Assembly (NCBI GenBank): GCA_947166905.1
Contig: CAMVFZ010000002.1
Location: 99,214-163,213, forward strand
Reading direction: 5' to 3'
Origin: an uncultured Prevotellaceae bacterium
GTDB taxonomy: Bacteria; Bacteroidota; Bacteroidia; Bacteroidales; UBA932
DNA: 64,000 bases
Of the stretch, positions 7,681 to 17,461 are shown piece by piece. Both the position numbers and the translations under genes were made by a program. Below the pieces are notes generated by a model, which was given only the letters and a program-made list of their open reading frames with translations, was not told the DNA's origin and ran no database searches. Numbering within the stretch: the first letter of the stretch is position 1; every line of letters starts with the position of its first letter.

Positions 7681-9432
7681 ATGAGCGAAGAACTGAACCC
7701 CAAAGCAGTAGAGCCTGCCGAGGATGTACTTGTTGACTATGCGGACAAATCATTGGGAGAACTCTCCCAGATGTTCGAAGGCCTGATGCAGGATGAAGAA
7801 AGAATGAAGAGGGCAAAAGAGGCAGAGAATATCAAGACCGCATTCTATAAGAAACTATCAAAAGAAAAAGCAGAAATCAAACCGGCCGATACTGCAGAAG
7901 AAGCAGAATCTGCCAACAATATATTTGAATCCGTAGAGAATGGATTCAAGGCACTCTATTCACACTTCAAGAAAGAGCGCGCAGAATACAATCGCAAGCT
8001 TGAAGAAGAGCGTGCCGCCAACCTGGTTGCAAAACAGGCTGTTGTAGAGGAACTCAAGGCCCTTGTAGACAAGCAGGAAGATGTTTCCGCAACCTTCCCG
8101 GAGTTCAGGGAACTCCAGACAAAATGGAGAGAAATCGGCCCCGTGCCCGCATCGGCATTCAGGGACCTGAACGATACCTACCAGTTCTATGTAGAGAAGT
8201 TCTACGACAAGGTGCAGATCAACCGCGATATGCGTGACCTTGACTTCCGTAAGAACCTTGAGGCCAAGCAGGGCTTCTGCGAAGAGGCAGAAAAACTGGC
8301 AGAGGATGAGAATGTGATTGACGCATTCAAAGAGCTCCAGAAACTCCACGAGCAGTGGAAGGAATTCGGCCCTGTCGCCAAGGAGTACAGGGAGCAGATC
8401 TGGGAGCGCTTCAAGGCTGCTACCGCCAAGATAAATAAGAACTATCAGGCTTACTTCGAGGGCCAGAAAGAAAAGCACGAAGAGAATCTTCAGGCCAAGA
8501 CAGCCCTCTGTGAGAAAGTAGAGGCCATCGTTGCCAAGGAAGAGATCGGCTCATCTGAGTGGAGTGCTCTTACCAAGGAGATAGAGGACATCCAGAAAGA
8601 GTGGAAGACCATCGGCTATGCCTCCAAGAAAGAGAACCAGAAGATCTACGCCCGTTTCCGTGCTGCAAATGATAAGTTCTTCGAGCGCAAGCGTATATTC
8701 TACGCAGAGTATAAGGACGGCATGTCTGCCAACGCAGATCGCAAGCTGGCTATCGTAGAGAAGGCAGAGGCCCTCAAGGATAGCACAGAGTGGAAGAAGA
8801 CCACTGACGCCCTTATCCAGCTCCAGAAAGAGTGGAAAGAGATTGGTGCAGTTCCCCGCAAGAAGGCAGAAGCTCTTTGGAAGAGGTTCCGCGCAGCTTG
8901 CGACGAGTTCTTCGCCCGCAAGGAAGAAAATGCAAAGAGCGAGTCCGGTTTCCGTGAGAATCTTCGTGCCAAGAAGACCCTTGTAGAAGAGATTAAGGCT
9001 CTTGAGCCTTCAGAGGATAAATCCCTTATGAAAGACCTTCTCCAGTCCTTCCAGGAGAAGTGGAATGCCATCGGCTTTGTGCCTTTCCGTGAGAAAGACG
9101 CTATCAACAAGGCTTACAGGGATGCAATCGCAGAGAAGTTCGGAGAATTCCTGGGCGGCGGCCGCGGCAATCGTCCCGCCGGCGGAAAGGGTGCTCCCAA
9201 GGGCCAGAGGGCTCCTCTGTCAGAGAAGGACAAGCTCATCCAGCAGTATAACCGCCTGCAGCAGGAAGTTGATACCTGTGAGAATAATATCGGCTTCTTT
9301 GCTGCTTCCAAGAATGCAGAGGCTTTGATCAGCCAGATGCAGGAGAAGATTGACGGCTACCGTGCAGAGCTCAAGGAACTTGAGGTTAAGATCATCAAGA
9401 TGGAAGAGGAAAACAAAGAGACGGAGGAATAG
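7681..9432 (+). CDS. DUF349 repeat protein
   Basis: A highly charged, all-helical cytoplasmic protein of 583 residues. Five DUF349 repeats of about 70-75 residues can be counted by the core W-x-x-[IF]-G: WREIGPVP, WKEFGPVA, WKTIGYAS, WKEIGAVP and WNAIGFVP. Each is followed by a helix with FRAA-F or similar. A glycine/arginine-rich linker (GGGRGNRPAGGKGAPK) separates the repeats from a C-terminal coiled coil. The family is widespread in Bacteroidota without an agreed role; related repeats in other phyla have been linked to nucleic-acid or ribosome interaction. It lies 30 bases before yidC. Confidence 0.9.
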   Translation: MSEELNPKAVEPAEDVLVDYADKSLGELSQMFEGLMQDEERMKRAKEAENIKTAFYKKLSKEKAEIKPADTAEEAESANNIFESVENGFKALYSHFKKERAEYNRKLEEERAANLVAKQAVVEELKALVDKQEDVSATFPEFRELQTKWREIGPVPASAFRDLNDTYQFYVEKFYDKVQINRDMRDLDFRKNLEAKQGFCEEAEKLAEDENVIDAFKELQKLHEQWKEFGPVAKEYREQIWERFKAATAKINKNYQAYFEGQKEKHEENLQAKTALCEKVEAIVAKEEIGSSEWSALTKEIEDIQKEWKTIGYASKKENQKIYARFRAANDKFFERKRIFYAEYKDGMSANADRKLAIVEKAEALKDSTEWKKTTDALIQLQKEWKEIGAVPRKKAEALWKRFRAACDEFFARKEENAKSESGFRENLRAKKTLVEEIKALEPSEDKSLMKDLLQSFQEKWNAIGFVPFREKDAINKAYRDAIAEKFGEFLGGGRGNRPAGGKGAPKGQRAPLSEKDKLIQQYNRLQQEVDTCENNIGFFAASKNAEALISQMQEKIDGYRAELKELEVKIIKMEEENKETEE

Positions 9433-9462
9433 TTCCGGAGCATTATACTAAACAGATAAAAA

Positions 9463-11373
9463 ATGAAGAAAAATACAGTTGTAGGCTGGGTACTCATTGC
9501 CGTAATTATGATCGGCTTCATGTTTTTCCAGTCAAAGCAGATGGAGAAGCAGCGTGTTGCACAGGTTAAGGAGCAGCACAGGAGAGATTCTATAGAACTT
9601 GTACAGCGTGAGGCCCAGAGGATCCAGGATTCCATTGCCCAGGCAAAGAAGGATTCACTTATTGCCGCAGGCGTAATCACACCGGAAGAGGAAGTAACTC
9701 CGGAGCAGATTGCAGAGGCCGCTCCCGCATTCCAGGACAGCCTTCTTGTAAAGGCCTCCGAGGCAGCGGAAGCACAGTTGATTACCCTTGAGAACGAAAA
9801 GCTTGAGGTTACCCTTACTACAAAGGGTGCGCAGCCCTATGCAGCGCGCGTCAAGGATTACACCAATTATGACAAGAGTGACCTTTATCTCTTCAACTGC
9901 GGTGCTAATCCTAATGCAAGTACTTATAACGTAGCTATTTACGTAAACGAGCTTGTAAATACCAAGGACTTCAACTTCCAGGTTGCAGAGCAGACCGACT
10001 CATCGGTTGTAATGCGTCTTCCCTTTGCTAACGGCGGCTACATAGAGCAGTCATACAGCATTGGCAAGGATTCATACCTGGTAGACAATACCCTTAAGTT
10101 CGTAGGCCTTGACATCCCCAAGAATGTATTCTCTTACGATGTTGACTGGAATGTCATCGTACCCAGGATGGAGAAAGGCTACCGCAACGAGATGCAGTAC
10201 TCCCTTGCCGCTTACCGTCTTGACGGTGACGACGATCCCGAGGAGTTTGCAAAGGGCCATAACGGCAACGTAAGCGTCAATTCCAAGATTTCCTGGCTGG
10301 CATATCACCAGCAGTTCTTCTCTGCAATACTCAGGGCTAAGGACAACTTCGATGCCCTTCAGTCTGCAGTAGCTTATGTTCCCGAGGATGAGCCCGGCCA
10401 CAACCTTATGGCTTGCGGCGCCCGCTTCAAAAAGGAACTTGACCTTACCGCAGAGGGCGACAGGGTTTATGAGCATGAGTTCTACTTTGGCCCCAACAGT
10501 TTCAATGGTCTAAGGGCGCTTGGTCAGAAATATGAGAAAACAATTCCGCTGGGTGGTAGCATCATCGGCCTTTTCACAAGGTACGTCATCATCCCGGTAT
10601 TCGACTTCCTCAATGGCTTCAACCTTAACTTCGGTATCATCATATTGTTGATGACTATCTTCATCAAGATTGTGGTGTTCCCGTTGTCATACAAGTCCTT
10701 CTCTTCATCGGCCAAGATGCAGATCCTGAAACCGGAGGTAGAAAAGATCAATGCAAAATATCCCAAGCCGGAGGATGCGATGAAGAAGCAACAGGCCACG
10801 ATGGCCCTGTACAAGCGAGCCGGAGCAAGCATGATGGGTGGTTGCCTCCCGATGCTTCTTCAGTTCCCTATACTGTGGGCTATGTTCCGTTTCTTCCCGG
10901 CTTCCATCGAGCTTAGACAGCAGCCCTTCCTTTGGGCAGAGGACCTTAGCGCCTATGATTCAGTGATTAACTTCGGTACCGGAATTCCGCTTATCGGAGA
11001 TCACCTATCACTGTTCGCACTGCTTATGGCTGTGTCTATGTTCTTCTACACCAAGATTACCCAGTCTTCAATGGCCGGCAACGACGCCAATGGCAAGATG
11101 ATGCGTTTCATGACGGTTTACTTCATGCCTATCATGATGTTCGTCATTTGTAACAACCTTTCATCTGGTCTTAGCTACTACTACTTGCTGTCCAATATCA
11201 TTACTATGATTACTACCTGGTACATCCGCAAGTTCGTGGTTAAGCCGGAGGACGTTTATGCACGCCTCAGGGCTACCGAGGGCAAGCCTATGCCCAAGAG
11301 CAAGTGGCAGCAGAGACTGGAGCAGGCCCAGAAGATGCAACAGCAGCGTATGCAGCAGAATGGTAGAAGATAA
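9463..11373 (+). CDS. yidC: Membrane protein insertase YidC
   Basis: A 636-residue YidC. It has an N-terminal membrane anchor (residues about 5-22), a coiled charged linker, a large periplasmic domain (about 100-350), and the conserved C-terminal membrane core. The core starts with FTRYVIIPVFDFL, then FPLSYKSFSSSAKMQ, GGCLPMLLQFPILWAMF and LSYYYLLSNIITM. The tail is basic and glutamine-rich (KWQQRLEQAQKMQQQRMQQ), as expected for ribosome contact. Its last 14 bases overlap the start of the next gene. Confidence 0.96.
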   Translation: MKKNTVVGWVLIAVIMIGFMFFQSKQMEKQRVAQVKEQHRRDSIELVQREAQRIQDSIAQAKKDSLIAAGVITPEEEVTPEQIAEAAPAFQDSLLVKASEAAEAQLITLENEKLEVTLTTKGAQPYAARVKDYTNYDKSDLYLFNCGANPNASTYNVAIYVNELVNTKDFNFQVAEQTDSSVVMRLPFANGGYIEQSYSIGKDSYLVDNTLKFVGLDIPKNVFSYDVDWNVIVPRMEKGYRNEMQYSLAAYRLDGDDDPEEFAKGHNGNVSVNSKISWLAYHQQFFSAILRAKDNFDALQSAVAYVPEDEPGHNLMACGARFKKELDLTAEGDRVYEHEFYFGPNSFNGLRALGQKYEKTIPLGGSIIGLFTRYVIIPVFDFLNGFNLNFGIIILLMTIFIKIVVFPLSYKSFSSSAKMQILKPEVEKINAKYPKPEDAMKKQQATMALYKRAGASMMGGCLPMLLQFPILWAMFRFFPASIELRQQPFLWAEDLSAYDSVINFGTGIPLIGDHLSLFALLMAVSMFFYTKITQSSMAGNDANGKMMRFMTVYFMPIMMFVICNNLSSGLSYYYLLSNIITMITTWYIRKFVVKPEDVYARLRATEGKPMPKSKWQQRLEQAQKMQQQRMQQNGRR

Positions 11374-12010
11374 TATAAAAACTATATTGGGGAAACTGCC
11401 ATCAGGAGTGTGCCTGGTGGCAGTTTCCAAGTTTCATCCGGCAGAGGCTATAATGGAAGCTTATGCTGCCGGGCAGCGGTTCTTTGGAGAGAATCGGCCC
11501 CAGGAGCTGATGGCAAAGGCAAAGGTCTTGCCGGGGGATATAAAATGGCATTTCATCGGACATCTTCAGACAAACAAGCTTAAGATGGTGCTGCCTTATG
11601 CCGCAATGGTAGAGTCTGTAGATTCCGTGCATTTGCTGGAGGCTATAGACAAGTGGGGAGTGGAAAACGGCCGTGTAATCGATGTATTGTTGGAGCTGCA
11701 TATCGCGGCAGAAGAAACCAAGCAGGGCTTTAGCCAGGAAGAGATACTTCCGCTTTTGTCCCGCCAGTGGATGGGAGTGAGGCTGCGTGGTCTTATGGGA
11801 ATGGCCACAAATACGGATGACGAATCACAGATTCGCGCCGATTTTAAAAAGATTAGCGATTTTAAACAATTGATAAACAGGGATTTCCCTGACCTTGAAG
11901 GCTTCGATCAGTTAAGTATCGGCATGTCCGGTGACTGGCCGATTGCCTTGGAATACGGGGCTACGATAGTTCGTGTGGGTACGGCTATCTTCGGGGAAAG
12001 AGTCTATTGA
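11360..12010 (+). CDS. YggS-family pyridoxal phosphate homeostasis protein
   Basis: A 216-residue PLPBP/YggS protein. I use the ATG at 11360 (MVEDNIKTILGKLP), which overlaps the end of yidC by 14 bases; the longer frame upstream is only yidC read in another phase. The PLP-binding lysine is in LVAVSKFHP, and FGENRPQEL, WHFIGHLQTNK, LRGLMGMAT and LSIGMSGDW are all family blocks. The protein is usually thought to buffer free PLP; no enzymatic activity is established. Confidence 0.94.
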   Translation: MVEDNIKTILGKLPSGVCLVAVSKFHPAEAIMEAYAAGQRFFGENRPQELMAKAKVLPGDIKWHFIGHLQTNKLKMVLPYAAMVESVDSVHLLEAIDKWGVENGRVIDVLLELHIAAEETKQGFSQEEILPLLSRQWMGVRLRGLMGMATNTDDESQIRADFKKISDFKQLINRDFPDLEGFDQLSIGMSGDWPIALEYGATIVRVGTAIFGERVY

Positions 12011-12019
12011 TAAGAGCTT

Positions 12020-14275
12020 ATGGCAGAACTTGAACCAATGATTAAGGATCTTGCGCTGATACTGATATTCGCCGGCGTAATGACTCTTATTTTCAAGAAA
12101 CTGGGGCAGCCCCTGGTGCTTGGCTACATTGTGGCCGGCTTCCTTGCTGGGCCGCACTTTGGTCTTCTGCCGTCTGTAGTAGATACGGTTAACGTTCACT
12201 TGTGGTCAGACATCGGCGTTATCTTCCTTCTGTTTGCCCTGGGCCTTGAATTCAGTTTCAAGAAGATTCTGAAGGTAGGCGGGACGGCGGTCGTGGCGGC
12301 GCTGGTGATCATTGTGGGAATGATGTTCCTGGGCTTTACCGTAGGCTCTGTCTTCGGTTGGCAGAGGATGGATGCACTCTTCCTTGGTGGAATGATTGCA
12401 ATGTCCTCTACAACAATTATTTACAAGGCTTTCGACGATCTTGGACTTCGCAAGAAACAGTTTACCGGTCTGGTGCTGAGTATACTTATCCTTGAGGATA
12501 TTCTGGCTGTAGTGCTCATGGTTATGCTGTCTACAATCGCAGTTAGCAACAGTCTGAATGGGTACGAGCTGGTTCGCAGTATATCCAAGCTTGTATTCTT
12601 CCTGGTGCTGTGGTTTGTAGTGGGCTTGTACCTGATACCGATTCTGCTTAAGAAGGCCCGCAAGATGCTGTCAGGAGAAACCCTTCTGGTCGTTGCCCTG
12701 GGACTTTGCTTCGGTATGGTGGTATTTGCCGCATCAATGGGCTTCTCCGCTGCGTTCGGTGCCTTTATTATGGGCTCCATCCTTGCAGAGACCCTTGAGG
12801 CGGAGCGCATTGACAAGCTTGTAAGCCCTGTCAAGGACTTGTTTGGCGCCATCTTCTTCGTATCTGTTGGTATGATGGTAGATCCCGCCATGATTCTTCA
12901 GTATGCGCTGCCTATCATCCTCATAACGATTACGGTTATCGTCGGTCAGGCGACCTTTGCCACCATCGGCGTTCTTATATCCGGCCAGTCATTTAAAACC
13001 GCCATTGAATGCGGATTCAGCCTTACACAGATAGGTGAGTTCGCCTTTATTATCGCAGCTCTTGGCCAGACGCTAAAGGTGACCAGTGAGTTCCTGTATC
13101 CTATTGTTGTGGCGGTGTCTGTGATAACCATCTTCCTGACTCCGTATATGATACGTTTGTCGGAGCCGGCATACGGTTTCCTTAGCAAGCATCTGCCTAA
13201 GAAGCTTCTTAGCCTTGCAGAGCGTTTTGCGGCCAGGGGAGCGACGACTGCCACCCAGGATACCAGTACTTGGAAGCGATATTTGCGTTCTACCATCGTT
13301 ACGGTTATTATCAACGGTATCGTTGCCTTTGCTATTACCACCTTGGCTTTCCTGTGGTTTGTGCCGCTTATGGATTCCATCCTTCCCGGGACTGTGGGCA
13401 AGGCATTATCGGCCGTTGTAATACTCCTGGCACTTGGACCTTTCATCTATACCATCAGCCTTAGGCATACCTTCTCTGATTACTTCAAGACTTTGTGGTC
13501 AGAGAACCGCAATTATGTTCCGCCGCTTGTGGCTATTGTGCTGGGGCGTTTCATGATTGCGATGTTGTTTGTATTCTATGTGCTGTACAAGTTGTTCCAG
13601 CTTAGGGGTATTCCTATCTTTGTGCTGGCGTTTGCGGCCGTAATGTTTATCCTTAGCAGCCGTCTTATAAGGAGGCAGTCGCTTAAGATAGAGAGTAATT
13701 TCAAGGATAATCTTCGTGCGCGTGACGTTCAGGCAGAGTACCTTGGACAGAAGAAGCCGGAATATGCTTCCCGCTTGATTTCCAAGGATTTGCACTTTGC
13801 TGATTTCACTGTTCCAGGGGATTCCGCCTGGGCCGGACTGTCATTGGCAGAGCTCAATCTGGGCAGGCGTTTCAGCATTCATGTGGCTTCTATTTTGCGT
13901 GGCAATGTGCGTATTAATATTCCGGAGGCTGATGAACGTATTTTCCCTCAGGATGTACTGCAGGTTATCGGTACTGATAAGGATATGGAGACTTTTGCGG
14001 CAGAGCTTAAGTCCAGCGGTCAAGTGCCCGACGAGGATATTGCTGCGCGCAGCGAGATGGTGCTTCGTCAGGTTATCGTACGCGAGGGTTCTCCGTTCTA
14101 TGGCAAGACTATCCGCGAGTGTGGTATCAGGGCCGACTATCACTGCCTTATCGCCGGCGTAGAAACCCATGATGGCAAGCTTTATCAGCCTGCCGTAGAT
14201 ATTCCTTTTGCCGATGGTGACGTTGTCTGGGTTGTAGGCCAGAAAGACGACGTTATCGTCCTTCTTAACGCTTAA
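12020..14275 (+). CDS. Cation:proton antiporter (CPA2/KefB type) with two RCK_C domains
   Basis: A 751-residue inner-membrane transporter. The first 400 residues form the CPA2 antiporter bundle (GYIVAGFLAGPHFG, DIGVIFLLFALGLEF, AMSSTTIIYKAF, LSILILEDILAVVLM). There are four further membrane helices at about 420-560, an unusual insert between the antiporter and the soluble part. The C-terminal region carries two RCK_C (TrkA_C) domains in tandem, with no RCK_N nucleotide-binding domain. RCK_C domains can bind cyclic di-AMP in other bacteria, so ligand-gated K+ or Na+ export is plausible. The last 11 bases overlap lpxB on the other strand. Confidence 0.88.
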   Translation: MAELEPMIKDLALILIFAGVMTLIFKKLGQPLVLGYIVAGFLAGPHFGLLPSVVDTVNVHLWSDIGVIFLLFALGLEFSFKKILKVGGTAVVAALVIIVGMMFLGFTVGSVFGWQRMDALFLGGMIAMSSTTIIYKAFDDLGLRKKQFTGLVLSILILEDILAVVLMVMLSTIAVSNSLNGYELVRSISKLVFFLVLWFVVGLYLIPILLKKARKMLSGETLLVVALGLCFGMVVFAASMGFSAAFGAFIMGSILAETLEAERIDKLVSPVKDLFGAIFFVSVGMMVDPAMILQYALPIILITITVIVGQATFATIGVLISGQSFKTAIECGFSLTQIGEFAFIIAALGQTLKVTSEFLYPIVVAVSVITIFLTPYMIRLSEPAYGFLSKHLPKKLLSLAERFAARGATTATQDTSTWKRYLRSTIVTVIINGIVAFAITTLAFLWFVPLMDSILPGTVGKALSAVVILLALGPFIYTISLRHTFSDYFKTLWSENRNYVPPLVAIVLGRFMIAMLFVFYVLYKLFQLRGIPIFVLAFAAVMFILSSRLIRRQSLKIESNFKDNLRARDVQAEYLGQKKPEYASRLISKDLHFADFTVPGDSAWAGLSLAELNLGRRFSIHVASILRGNVRINIPEADERIFPQDVLQVIGTDKDMETFAAELKSSGQVPDEDIAARSEMVLRQVIVREGSPFYGKTIRECGIRADYHCLIAGVETHDGKLYQPAVDIPFADGDVVWVVGQKDDVIVLLNA

Positions 14276-15413
14276 TAGACAATTCTTTAATTATTGCTGA
14301 AGCTACGGCAGAAGAAGCGCCGCCGCCTCCAAGAAGGCTGCGGATTTCTGAGTATCCGGCCTTCATTGCTTCTATATAGTCGGTATCCGATGTCAGCCGG
14401 ATGACTTCTGCGGTAAGATTATCGGCGGTGAAGAACCACTGAAGCAATTCCTTGAACACCCGCCGTCCTGCAATCAGGTTACCCAGGCTTACGAATTCAA
14501 TTTTAATTATTTTTTTTGCGATTGCTGCATTGATGGCCGATGTCGCATATACCACAACCTGTGGCGTGCCGATGATGGCTGTTTCCAGCGAGGCGGTGCC
14601 TGAGTTTACAACGGCGGCTTGGGCGTGGCGCACTATGTTCTGGGTATGCCCGAAGACAACCTGTAGCTTGCTGTCGGGGCCTGTCCAGGGGGCATAATCT
14701 TCCATTGTGCGGGACGGGGCGCCGGCAATTATGAAACGGTAATCTTCGTAGCCTGGCGTAGCTGTGAGGCGGTCTGCGAAATCTTTGAAAACAGGCATCA
14801 TGGACCGCACTTCACCGCGCCTGGAACCAGCCAGCATAGCAATGTAAGGCTTGCCGCCAGCCTCCTGCGGGGCTGCTTCTCCTGCACCACGGTCTACAGC
14901 GTCTACCAGAGGATTGCCGCAGTATACGTAGGGGACATGTTTGCGGTCAAAGTACTCTCTCTCAAAGGGGAATACTATGAAGAGTTTGTCTACGAATTGT
15001 TTGATCTTGCGGATTCGGCCTTCGCGGGATGCCCAGACCTTGGGAGCGATGTACCAGAATACCTTAAAACCGTTATTGTGAGCGAACTCCGCAATCTTCA
15101 GGTTAAAGCCGGGGTAGTCTATTAGGATAACTGCATCCGGCTTCCAGTCCATAATATCCTGCTTGCAAAGCTTAAGGTTTGCGGATATTGTGCGGACCTT
15201 CAGGAGTACCTCCTTGAAACCCATTATAGCGGTTTCGTTGTAATCCTTTACCATAGCAGTTTTGCCGGGACGATTCTCCTGATAAACGGAGTTCATCATG
15301 TCTCCGCCCCAAAAGCGGACATCGGCCTCCGGGTCCTTTTCAAAAAGGCCCTTCATAAGGTTCGATCCATGCAAATCTCCAGATGCTTCTCCTGCTATGA
15401 TGTAGTATCTCAT
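14265..15413 (-). CDS. lpxB: Lipid-A-disaccharide synthase LpxB
   Basis: A 382-residue GT19 glycosyltransferase that joins UDP-2,3-diacylglucosamine and lipid X in lipid A synthesis. N-terminal GEASGDLHGSNLM, then VILIDYPGFNLKIA, FWYIAPKVWASREGRI, YCGNPLVDAV, LAGSRRGEV and the donor-site VNSGTASLETAI are all in order. Its ATG overlaps the surE stop (TAATG), so the two genes are translationally coupled. Confidence 0.96.
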   Translation of the reverse strand: MRYYIIAGEASGDLHGSNLMKGLFEKDPEADVRFWGGDMMNSVYQENRPGKTAMVKDYNETAIMGFKEVLLKVRTISANLKLCKQDIMDWKPDAVILIDYPGFNLKIAEFAHNNGFKVFWYIAPKVWASREGRIRKIKQFVDKLFIVFPFEREYFDRKHVPYVYCGNPLVDAVDRGAGEAAPQEAGGKPYIAMLAGSRRGEVRSMMPVFKDFADRLTATPGYEDYRFIIAGAPSRTMEDYAPWTGPDSKLQVVFGHTQNIVRHAQAAVVNSGTASLETAIIGTPQVVVYATSAINAAIAKKIIKIEFVSLGNLIAGRRVFKELLQWFFTADNLTAEVIRLTSDTDYIEAMKAGYSEIRSLLGGGGASSAVASAIIKELSIKR

Positions 15414-16261
15414 TAAAAGTCTTTGTTCAGTTCTTTGTCTTCTTTCATTGCGGCTGTTTCTGCCGGGTCTGAAGTAACTATGTTATGGGCGGTTACGGCT
15501 ATGTAGCCATCCTTGACCAGGAGGTGATCGGCGCCGGGCGTGTTGTTGGGGGAGTCCTCGTATGAGCCGATCATCATGAAATACTGCTCTCCTTCTTCTT
15601 CGGGAGGCAGGGTGATACCGAACATTTCTGCCGTGTACCCGCGTTTGCGGTAAAGGTCAGGGTTCCAGTCGGTGAATTCCTTTACCCATCGGCCTACGCC
15701 CATGTGTCCGGTGCGGATGCCCTTGACTGTGGGTGTAACGGGGAAGTTTACGTTGTAATATATGCCGTAGGGGGCCTTTTTGGAGCGCTCCATCAGGTCT
15801 TCGAAGATGGCGGGGAAGTATTTGACGACGTTGGTGAAATCGGCATCAGGATGAATGCTGTCAATTGATACGCCGATGGAGGGGAGGCCGTTAAGGGCTG
15901 CTTCTGCGGCGGCGCCAAGGGTACCGGAGTAGCAGGCGGCCGTTGTTGTGTTGGCGCCGTGGTTAATACCGCTGATTACTACGTCCGGAAGCGGATCCAT
16001 GAAGTTGACGCCGAACTTTACGCAGCTTGCCGGAGTGGAGTCAAGATAGGACCAGTGGCACCCGTGGATTTCTCCCAGGTCTTTGTAAGCCAGCTTCTTA
16101 ATGCCGATGCTGACAGCCATTCCCATTCCTGACTGATGATATTTTGGAGCGATGACGGTAACATTCCCGAAGCGGGACATTATTTCTGCCAAGACGTTTA
16201 TGCCTTTGGCGTTATAGCCGTCGTCGTTGGTTACCAATATGTTCAATTTTTTGTTAATCAT
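15413..16261 (-). CDS. surE: 5'/3'-nucleotidase SurE
   Basis: A 282-residue nucleotidase. The metal-binding LVTNDDGYNAKG at the N-terminus, then PKYHQSGMGMAVS, SGINHGANTT (metal ligand) and SGTLGAAAEAA define SurE. The C-terminal half carries a longer insertion than E. coli SurE, as in other Bacteroidota. It is coupled to lpxB. Its promoter faces and overlaps the gapA promoter. Confidence 0.95.
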   Translation of the reverse strand: MINKKLNILVTNDDGYNAKGINVLAEIMSRFGNVTVIAPKYHQSGMGMAVSIGIKKLAYKDLGEIHGCHWSYLDSTPASCVKFGVNFMDPLPDVVISGINHGANTTTAACYSGTLGAAAEAALNGLPSIGVSIDSIHPDADFTNVVKYFPAIFEDLMERSKKAPYGIYYNVNFPVTPTVKGIRTGHMGVGRWVKEFTDWNPDLYRKRGYTAEMFGITLPPEEEGEQYFMMIGSYEDSPNNTPGADHLLVKDGYIAVTAHNIVTSDPAETAAMKEDKELNKDF

Positions 16262-16291
16262 TGGTATTTAAACGATTAAACTTTTTAATTG

Positions 16292-17375
<1,084 letters not shown>

Positions 17376-17401
17376 TTTCTACAGAACGTTACCACTTTTA
17401 G

Positions 17402-17425
17402 GGCTGCCGTTTGGCAGCCTTTTTT
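17402..17425 (+). terminator. Intrinsic terminator of gapA
   Basis: GGCTGCC - GTTT - GGCAGCC followed by six T. A 7-bp perfect GC-rich stem 26 bases after the gapA stop. Confidence 0.9.
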
Positions 17426-17461
17426 GTTTTTATTTGTATCTTTACGGAAATTCTTCGCATT

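Noticed and set aside
7960..8478. Minus-strand hydrophobic frame in the DUF349 gene
   Set aside because: Leucine-rich only because the sense strand is rich in glutamate and lysine codons.
11258..11359. Longer YggS-type protein starting at 11258
   Set aside because: The extra N-terminus is yidC read out of frame; the family start fits the ATG at 11360.
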